The translations under genes and the position numbers were made by a program. A DNA stretch of 64,000 nucleotides from Nitrospira moscoviensis (GTDB lineage Bacteria; Nitrospirota; Nitrospiria; Nitrospirales; Nitrospiraceae). A model generated the notes under the pieces. The model ran no database searches. It worked only from the letters and a program-made list of their open reading frames with translations, and was not told where the DNA came from. Positions 59,616 to 64,000 of the stretch are shown one piece after another. Each line of letters starts with the position of its first letter. The first letter of the stretch is position 1. Location: positions 2,954,001-3,018,000 of the forward strand of contig NZ_CP011801.1 in the NCBI RefSeq assembly GCF_001273775.1. Direction: 5' to 3'.

Positions 59616-59668
59616 CCCGAAACGTTAGCCGATATCGAAGACAGGAAGCGTCACGTTTCAATCTTCAC
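59616..59668 (+). repeat. 53-bp direct repeat, copy 2
   Basis: Near-identical to 58683-58735. It lies between hepT and a lipoprotein fragment. The upstream bases also resemble the vapC 3' end, so the repeat reflects a duplicated gene end and not a mobile-element terminus. Confidence 0.85.
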
Positions 59669-59786
59669 GGTTCTCGTGCTGCTCTTGCTTGGCTGCACGG
59701 CAATGCAGTTCTTTCCTCAAGACTGCCAATGTAAAGCCAGCCTGATCGAACCGCCGAACGTCAGGACCGCTGGAAAAAATTATTGA
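59669..59786 (+). pseudogene. Lipoprotein fragment between repeat copy 2 and an IS
   Basis: The frame carries a lipobox (VLVLLLLGCTA), then MQFFPQDCQCKASLIEP and ends in a stop formed by the first bases of the IS inverted repeat. No good start codon remains. A short lipoprotein gene appears cut at both ends. Confidence 0.45.
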
Positions 59787-59846
59787 GCTGGCCCGGGTTT
59801 GACGGACACCTCAAAAGGGGGCACGATGCCTCCACGGAGGTGGGCA

Positions 59847-60137
59847 ATGGGGCAGCGACGACGGTTCACACCTGAGTTTAAGCGGCAAGCGGTGCAACTC
59901 TTGAACGCGGGACAACGGCCGGCAGCCGAGATTGCTCGTGAGTTGGGCATCCCGCGCAATCGTCTCTACAAATGGCAGAAAGAAGTGGCGGCCCATGGCG
60001 GCGCCTTCCCAGGGTCGGGGCGTCAGGCGGAACCGGCGGCCGAACTGGCCCGGTTGAGACGTGAACTCGCACGGGTCACGGAAGAGCGGGACATTTTAAA
60101 AAAAGCCGCCGCGTACTTTGCGAGGGAGTCCGCGTGA
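59847..60137 (+). CDS. IS3-family transposase OrfA, 96 aa
   Basis: HTH: RRRFTPEFKRQAVQLLNAG and AAEIARELGIPRNRLYKWQK; a leucine-zipper-like helix follows (ELARLRRELARVTEERDILK, then KAAAYFARE). Start ATG 59847 fits GGAGG; ATG 59826 is an alternative. Confidence 0.88.
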   Translation: MGQRRRFTPEFKRQAVQLLNAGQRPAAEIARELGIPRNRLYKWQKEVAAHGGAFPGSGRQAEPAAELARLRRELARVTEERDILKKAAAYFARESA

Positions 60138-60996
60138 GATACGCGTTTATCCGGACTCAGGAACCGCACCATAGGGTGACGCGGCTCTGTGCGGTTCTGG
60201 CCGTCAGTCGCAGCGGCTACTATGCCTGGCGCGATCGCGCGCCCTGCGCCCGCGCGGTGGCCGACCAACAGCTCCTGCCTCTCCTGCGTCAGATTCATCA
60301 CGAGATGCGAGAGGAGTATGGAGCCATCAAACTCTGGCGGGAAACCCGGCGTCGGGGCATTCAGTGTGGCCGGCATCGAGTGGCCCGGCTCCGCAAGCAC
60401 GCTGGCCTGGAGACCCGACGAGTGCGCCGCTTCCGCGTCATCGTCGAACACCATCAGGTGCCCCCACCGGCGCCCAACGTGCTTCAGCAACGGTTCGTCA
60501 CGGCGGCGGTGATCGGGTCTGGGTGGGAGATTTCACGCATGTGCCGACCCGCGCGGGCTGGCTCTATGTCGCGGTGCTCCTGGATCTGTACTCACGGCGG
60601 GTGATCGGGTGGGCGATGCGCGAGAAGCCGGATCAACAGCTGACGCTCCAAGCCTTGCACATGGCCGTGCGACAACGCCGTGTCCGCCCTGGCCTCATTC
60701 ATCACTCCGATCAAGGCGCGCAATACAGCGCGCTGCTATATCAACGGCAGCTCGCCGACGTCGGCATCACGCCGAGTATGAGCCGGAAGGGCAACTGCTA
60801 TGACAACGCGGTGGCCGAAAGCTTCTTTAGCACGCTGAAGAACGAACTCGTCCATCACCACACGTATCACACGCGGGATGAAGCGAGTCGGGACATCTTT
60901 GCGTTTATTGAAGGGTTCTATAATCGCCAGCGGCTCCATCAAAGCTTGGGCTATCTGAGCCCGCTGGCATTCGAGCGACGGGTCGGTGAGTCTTAA
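60134..60996 (+). pseudogene. IS3-family transposase OrfB, frameshifted
   Basis: The first part (SRSGYYAWRDRAP, EMREEYGAIKLWRETRRRGI) is in one frame and ends near FVTAAV at about 60510. The rest, DRVWVGDFTHVPTRAGW, HSDQGAQY and NAVAESFFSTLKNEL with the DDE residues, continues in another frame. One base seems to be missing (or two inserted). The element is thus probably unable to move by itself. Confidence 0.85.
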
Positions 60997-61302
60997 CCTG
61001 GTGTCCACGAAACCCGGGCCAGCTCAGGTTGTCCCTTTTTCTCTTCCCCATCTCGGGCTAGGACGCCAGCATTTTTCTAGAAATTGGTGAGCGGGATGCA
61101 GGTTGAGTGACTCTATGTCTCTCATGAGACTGGCGGTCCAGTTCTTCACGTTCTTCACGGAGCGTGAGCAATTGTTTCCGCTCAAAGTCAGTGATCACCA
61201 CCTCGCGAGGCTGTACTCGCCGCGTGGACGATTACCATTGAGTGAGACCAAGTCCTTCAAGGAGTAAGCAATTGTTTTCTCATTCAGGCCGTCAGTGCTT
61301 TA

Positions 61303-61785
61303 TTATTGGCCCAAGCATTCTATCTGCAGCAGTCGATCAGGCCCCAGCCGAGCACGTACCAGTGTTGATCTGTCACTACACCTCGATCGTTCAGGTGTCC
61401 AGCCGTTAAAAGCAGATGTTGCCAATTTGACAGACGGGGTAGAACTGCATGGGTAGCTACCTTTTCCGTCATCCGTACATTTAACCGTCACTTGTCCCTG
61501 TTCTATGCGCCAAGTCCCAGGGTCGAAAAAGTTCCCTTTCGTAGAATGACACCACCAACGCACGTGACCATTAGGACCTAGCTGGATTTTGATAGGCATC
61601 GACCAAGGAGCGTTACCGTTTGAATCGCGCTGAAGAACAACAGTTCCAGGTGAGTCTGGTTTCGCGTCATAGTTGGGAACAATCGCTACTTCGGCCGAGC
61701 ACCTTTCGGTCATTACCTCCCCTGCAAGCGCGTTGTGCATCGTAACCAATGTCATAAGGGCAATTCCAAGAAAGAAGATCGCCAT
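61303..61785 (-). CDS. Secreted Cys-containing protein, 160 aa
   Basis: ATG 61785 behind GGTGAGGA opens a signal peptide (MAIFFLGIALMTLVTMHNALAG). The mature part is beta-rich with paired Cys (RCSAEVAIVPNYDAK, WWCHSTKGNFFDPGTW, KCTDDGKGSYPC). No family is recognised. The next gene upstream on this strand is the methyltransferase (42-base gap). Confidence 0.65.
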   Translation of the reverse strand: MAIFFLGIALMTLVTMHNALAGEVMTERCSAEVAIVPNYDAKPDSPGTVVLQRDSNGNAPWSMPIKIQLGPNGHVRWWCHSTKGNFFDPGTWRIEQGQVTVKCTDDGKGSYPCSSTPSVKLATSAFNGWTPERSRCSDRSTLVRARLGPDRLLQIECLGQ

Positions 61786-61826
61786 TTCCTCACCTCCATG
61801 TCGATAATGCGAGAACGGTGTCGGCA

Positions 61827-62771
61827 TCACTCACGCGTGGCCTCGACGAGATAGGTCAACTCCGTACCATCGCGGGCCAGACTCATTCTGTCAGCGTTAA
61901 ACCCTCCATTACTGAGCAGCCTCCGTATATCGTCGTCTGAACGCTCAATGAGCGACCAGTTTGCCAAGTATTCCATCCACACCCTATAGGGATTGCCCGC
62001 AGCAATATTGGTAAAACAAAGACTTCCTTCAGGCTTGAGCATTTCATACACATGCTGCAGTAGCCATGACGCATGTCGATCCTCCAAATAATCGAACAAG
62101 CCGCCGGCTATAATGACATCGTACGGGCCCCCACGCTTCATAGCACGCACCGTGTGAAAGGCGTCTCCAGCGATCGCTTGTACAGTCCCGCCCAAGAGCG
62201 GAAGCGTCGCCAAACTGTATTCCAATGCACCTGAATCCAAATCGTTCAGGACAATGGTTGGCTTCATAGCGGCCAGTTCATGCTGAATCGCTCGGATATC
62301 GCGTGAACTGCCGCAAGCCATGGAGAGGATTCGGCAATCACTTCCCCGCTCTCTGCAGGTCTGCAATAGACGCGTGGCTTGCCATGCCACTTTATTTCTG
62401 TGCTGCTGCGCAACTCCGGAGCTTAAGGCGTACCGTTCTATGGAGTGTGCAACCGTACCAGTCTCCGCTCGATTCTTTGCCTCGCATAAATATTCGATCG
62501 TTTGGAAATCTCCCGCATAGCCCCGAGGCCACGCCTGAAGCCGTGCGACGAAAGGGGACTGCGCATGGAGCGTGCGAGCCGGGCCGAGATAGGTGAGGAT
62601 CATTGTGCGTCCGAGTCCCTGCAATTCCGCCTCTCGCACTGCTGCACATAGCGCGTGCATTTGGGACACGACCTGGTGAAAAAGGCTTTGGGGATCATTG
62701 GACATCGTCGGCAGCTCCGAAAACCGTTCTACGATTTTTGGTAGCTCAAGGAGAATAACGTCCTCGTCCAT
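61827..62771 (-). CDS. Class I SAM-dependent methyltransferase, PhcB-like, 314 aa
   Basis: N-terminal helical part followed by RGYAGDFQTIEYL, which recalls the 3-hydroxy-fatty-acid methyl ester (PhcB-type) signal synthases. SAM motif I is ILSMACGSSRDI, then VLNDLDSGALEY, GGTVQAIAGDAF and YDVIIAGGLFDYLEDR. It may make a diffusible lipid signal. It lies next to LuxR-type regulators, which fits a signalling role, but the product is not proved. Confidence 0.75.
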   Translation of the reverse strand: MDEDVILLELPKIVERFSELPTMSNDPQSLFHQVVSQMHALCAAVREAELQGLGRTMILTYLGPARTLHAQSPFVARLQAWPRGYAGDFQTIEYLCEAKNRAETGTVAHSIERYALSSGVAQQHRNKVAWQATRLLQTCRERGSDCRILSMACGSSRDIRAIQHELAAMKPTIVLNDLDSGALEYSLATLPLLGGTVQAIAGDAFHTVRAMKRGGPYDVIIAGGLFDYLEDRHASWLLQHVYEMLKPEGSLCFTNIAAGNPYRVWMEYLANWSLIERSDDDIRRLLSNGGFNADRMSLARDGTELTYLVEATRE

Positions 62772-62796
62772 GATCCCCTACCGCCATGTGACCGGC

Positions 62797-62997
62797 TCAT
62801 CGCCCAAAATGGGCGTTTCCCTTGTAGAGCGCCGCAGCCGTACGATTCTCCACTCCGAGTTTCTTAAAAATCCGCTCCAAGTGCTTCGCGACCGTCTTTG
62901 GCTCGATGCCGAGAACGACGGCAATCTCCTTATTACTTTTTCCCTGTCGCACCCACTTCAGCACTTCCGTTTCCCGTCGCGTCAGAGGTCCCAACAT
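62797..62997 (-). CDS. LuxR-type HTH domain protein, 66 aa, possibly a fragment
   Basis: Essentially only the C-terminal LuxR DNA-binding domain: LTRRETEVLKWVRQGKSNKE, IAVVLGIEPKTVAKHLERIF, KKLGVENRTAAALYK. An in-frame stop lies nine bases before the ATG, and another frame upstream still reads protein-like (FLAQLKKDVG). I take it as the surviving end of a longer regulator, though a solo HTH could still work. It is 25 bases before the methyltransferase gene. Confidence 0.6.
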   Translation of the reverse strand: MLGPLTRRETEVLKWVRQGKSNKEIAVVLGIEPKTVAKHLERIFKKLGVENRTAAALYKGNAHFGR

Positions 62998-63196
62998 CCT
63001 TTTTCAATTGCGCCAGAAATCGTGGTCGCACTTTAGTTTGGAGGCCAAGGATTTGCCAATACGTCTTTTGCCGTACAAGAAATGAGCGTATTTAATTGTT
63101 CGGCGTTTCACTAAGGAGGTATTGAGCCCGGCTTTCGCCTGTGCTATGCGTACCGAGCATTTCTCCGACCTAACGATATAGCGAGGCGGGGCGTCT

Positions 63197-63349
63197 ATGG
63201 AGACGTTGGCACAGAAGGATGTACGGCGGCTGTTTGAATCGTTGCTGGAGTTGTACGCCTTTCGGAACCATCAAAACTTCGTCCGCCATCTCCTCACTCA
63301 CCTCCCATCGCTGCTGCCCTGTTGGAGGAGCAGGCCGCAACTATCATGA
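63197..63349 (+). pseudogene. N-terminal fragment of a LuxR-type regulator paralog
   Basis: A 50-codon frame (METLAQKDVRRLFESLLELY, then NHQNFVRHLLTHLPSLLP) aligns with the start of the next gene (KLSSKDFYRLSNFLVEIYRL, then WVNHLLPSLHTLIP). It stops where the sensor domain should continue, and its TGA overlaps the next ATG. A tandem duplicate has therefore lost most of its length. Confidence 0.55.
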
Positions 63350-64000
63350 GCGAGATGCCCAAACTCAGCTCGAAGGATTTTTACCGGCTCTCCAACTTTC
63401 TCGTTGAGATCTACCGCCTCGGCACTCACAACGAATGGGTCAATCATCTGCTGCCGTCGCTGCACACGCTCATTCCCTCAGATAGGGCGTCCTATAACGA
63501 GATGCGCTATGGCAAAACCAACCATATCTCAGTAAAGACGTACCCAGACGACAGCGCATTGCGACGGCCGCTTGTTCCTGTGTTTGAGCAATATACACAC
63601 GAGCATCCGTCAGCAAGCTATGTCCGGAAAACGGGATTGAGACCGGCGCTGCGATGGTCTGACGTCCAGGATCCTAAAGACTTTGAAAAGACTACCTTAT
63701 ACAACGAATATTTCCGGCATTTCGACACGCGACACCAACTTGCTGTCGCGCTGTCGATGAGCCCGTCATTGCTGGTCCCTGTTGCGTTGAATCGTGGGAG
63801 TAGGGACTTCAGCGACCGAGAGACACTCATGCTAAATCTCTTGCGCCCTCACCTCATTCAATCGTTTCGGAATAGCCGAACTTTGACGGCGCTTAAGAGC
63901 CGCTCGCGTGCGCTCGAACATGCGATGGATGAGCTGAACCGCGGCCTGTTGGAATTTACGCGCCGGCACACCATTCGGTGGGCCAGTCCACAAGCGCTTC
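63346..64000 (+). CDS. LuxR-family regulator, N-terminal sensor part; runs off the window
   Basis: Open frame from ATG 63346 to the window end with no stop. It has a GAF-like sensor domain (residues ~5-150: HTLIPSDRASYNEM, PLVPVFEQYTHEHPSASYV) and a following coiled linker (LKSRSRALEHAMDELNRGLL). The LuxR HTH expected at the C-terminus would lie beyond base 64000. Assignment to the LuxR family rests on resemblance of this N-terminus to regulators of this type and on the HTH fragment nearby on the other strand. Confidence 0.7.
   Translation, partial: MSEMPKLSSKDFYRLSNFLVEIYRLGTHNEWVNHLLPSLHTLIPSDRASYNEMRYGKTNHISVKTYPDDSALRRPLVPVFEQYTHEHPSASYVRKTGLRPALRWSDVQDPKDFEKTTLYNEYFRHFDTRHQLAVALSMSPSLLVPVALNRGSRDFSDRETLMLNLLRPHLIQSFRNSRTLTALKSRSRALEHAMDELNRGLLEFTRRHTIRWASPQAL

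Larger units (their letters stand above)
59784..61026 (+). mobile_element. IS3-family insertion sequence with broken transposase
   Basis: Inverted ends TGAGCTGGCCCGGGTTT at both termini (left from 59784, right read inward from 61026), extending imperfectly through GGACACC. Length 1,243 bases. It holds orfA and a frameshifted orfB. Target duplication is not visible (left TAT, right GGT). It is a different group from the IS at 18366. Confidence 0.9.

Noticed and set aside
61027..61302. Minus-strand segment VVITDFERKQLLTLREEREE
   Set aside because: Charged helix-like text, but no start codon with a ribosome site and an abrupt end; may be a relic, not enough to list.
1..64000. CRISPR array
   Set aside because: No set of regularly spaced identical repeats; the few direct repeats found are single pairs.

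Overview
The window is GC-rich bacterial chromosome that most resembles Nitrospira (Nitrospirota). The pointers are a periplasmic copper nitrite reductase (nirK) beside a Crp/Fnr regulator and a DUF3365 c-heme protein, pyruvate phosphate dikinase, acetyl-CoA synthetase and transketolase for autotrophic C2/C3 metabolism, and many small lipoproteins. The lineage is inferred from gene content and protein style; no database was searched.

Region 1 (about 1-14.6 kb) is entirely plus-strand and tightly packed. It looks like part of an integrated mobile element carrying its own DNA-metabolism kit: a class II ribonucleotide reductase (cut by the window start), a Ycf46-like AAA+ ATPase whose Walker B block lies before its Walker A, a DUF1257/Ycf35-like protein, a DUF2997-like protein, a DUF3150-like protein, a primase-like TOPRIM protein without zinc ligands, an SNF2-type helicase with a zinc ribbon, a DUF6094-type N6-adenine methyltransferase, a SANT/Myb-like DNA-binding protein and a DnaN sliding clamp. 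An excisionase-like HTH protein and a tyrosine integrase follow. No capsid, tail or conjugation genes are visible.

Region 2 (14.6-19.9 kb) is decayed accessory DNA: an ankyrin-repeat secreted protein, a membrane protein, a frameshifted nuclease, a small gene, an apparently intact IS3-family element and gene remnants, ending at tRNA-Phe(GAA).

Region 3 (19.97-36.3 kb) is core-like: two RNA methyltransferases, an XRE regulator, a 2-oxo-acid decarboxylase, a HAD sugar phosphatase, a PIN-domain toxin/antitoxin pair, a four-gene lipoprotein operon (LPP20, LpoB-like, COG3014-like, LPP20-like), a secreted TPR protein with a caspase fold lacking its cysteine, acetyl-CoA synthetase and a coiled-coil/YadA-head-like surface protein.

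Region 4 (36.4-48.9 kb, minus strand) holds an AlkB-like oxygenase and then one long, largely translationally coupled transcription unit: glyQ, glyS, a membrane protein, ppdK, ribD, an alpha/beta hydrolase, a secreted protein, an MFS transporter, a 38-aa membrane peptide and ribE. Region 5 (49.1-57.5 kb, plus strand) has an Rrf2 regulator with a TauE/SafE exporter, a small fibronectin-type lipoprotein, transketolase, a Crp/Fnr regulator, a CRP-type palindrome, nirK, an outer-membrane-like protein, a solute-binding lipoprotein and a DUF3365 heme protein.

Region 6 (57.5-64 kb) is a second accessory patch of toxin-antitoxin pairs in various states (YgiT with a broken DUF4258, VapB with a shortened VapC, MntA/HepT), direct repeats, a broken IS3-family element, a secreted protein, a methyltransferase, and intact and decayed LuxR-type regulators running off the end.
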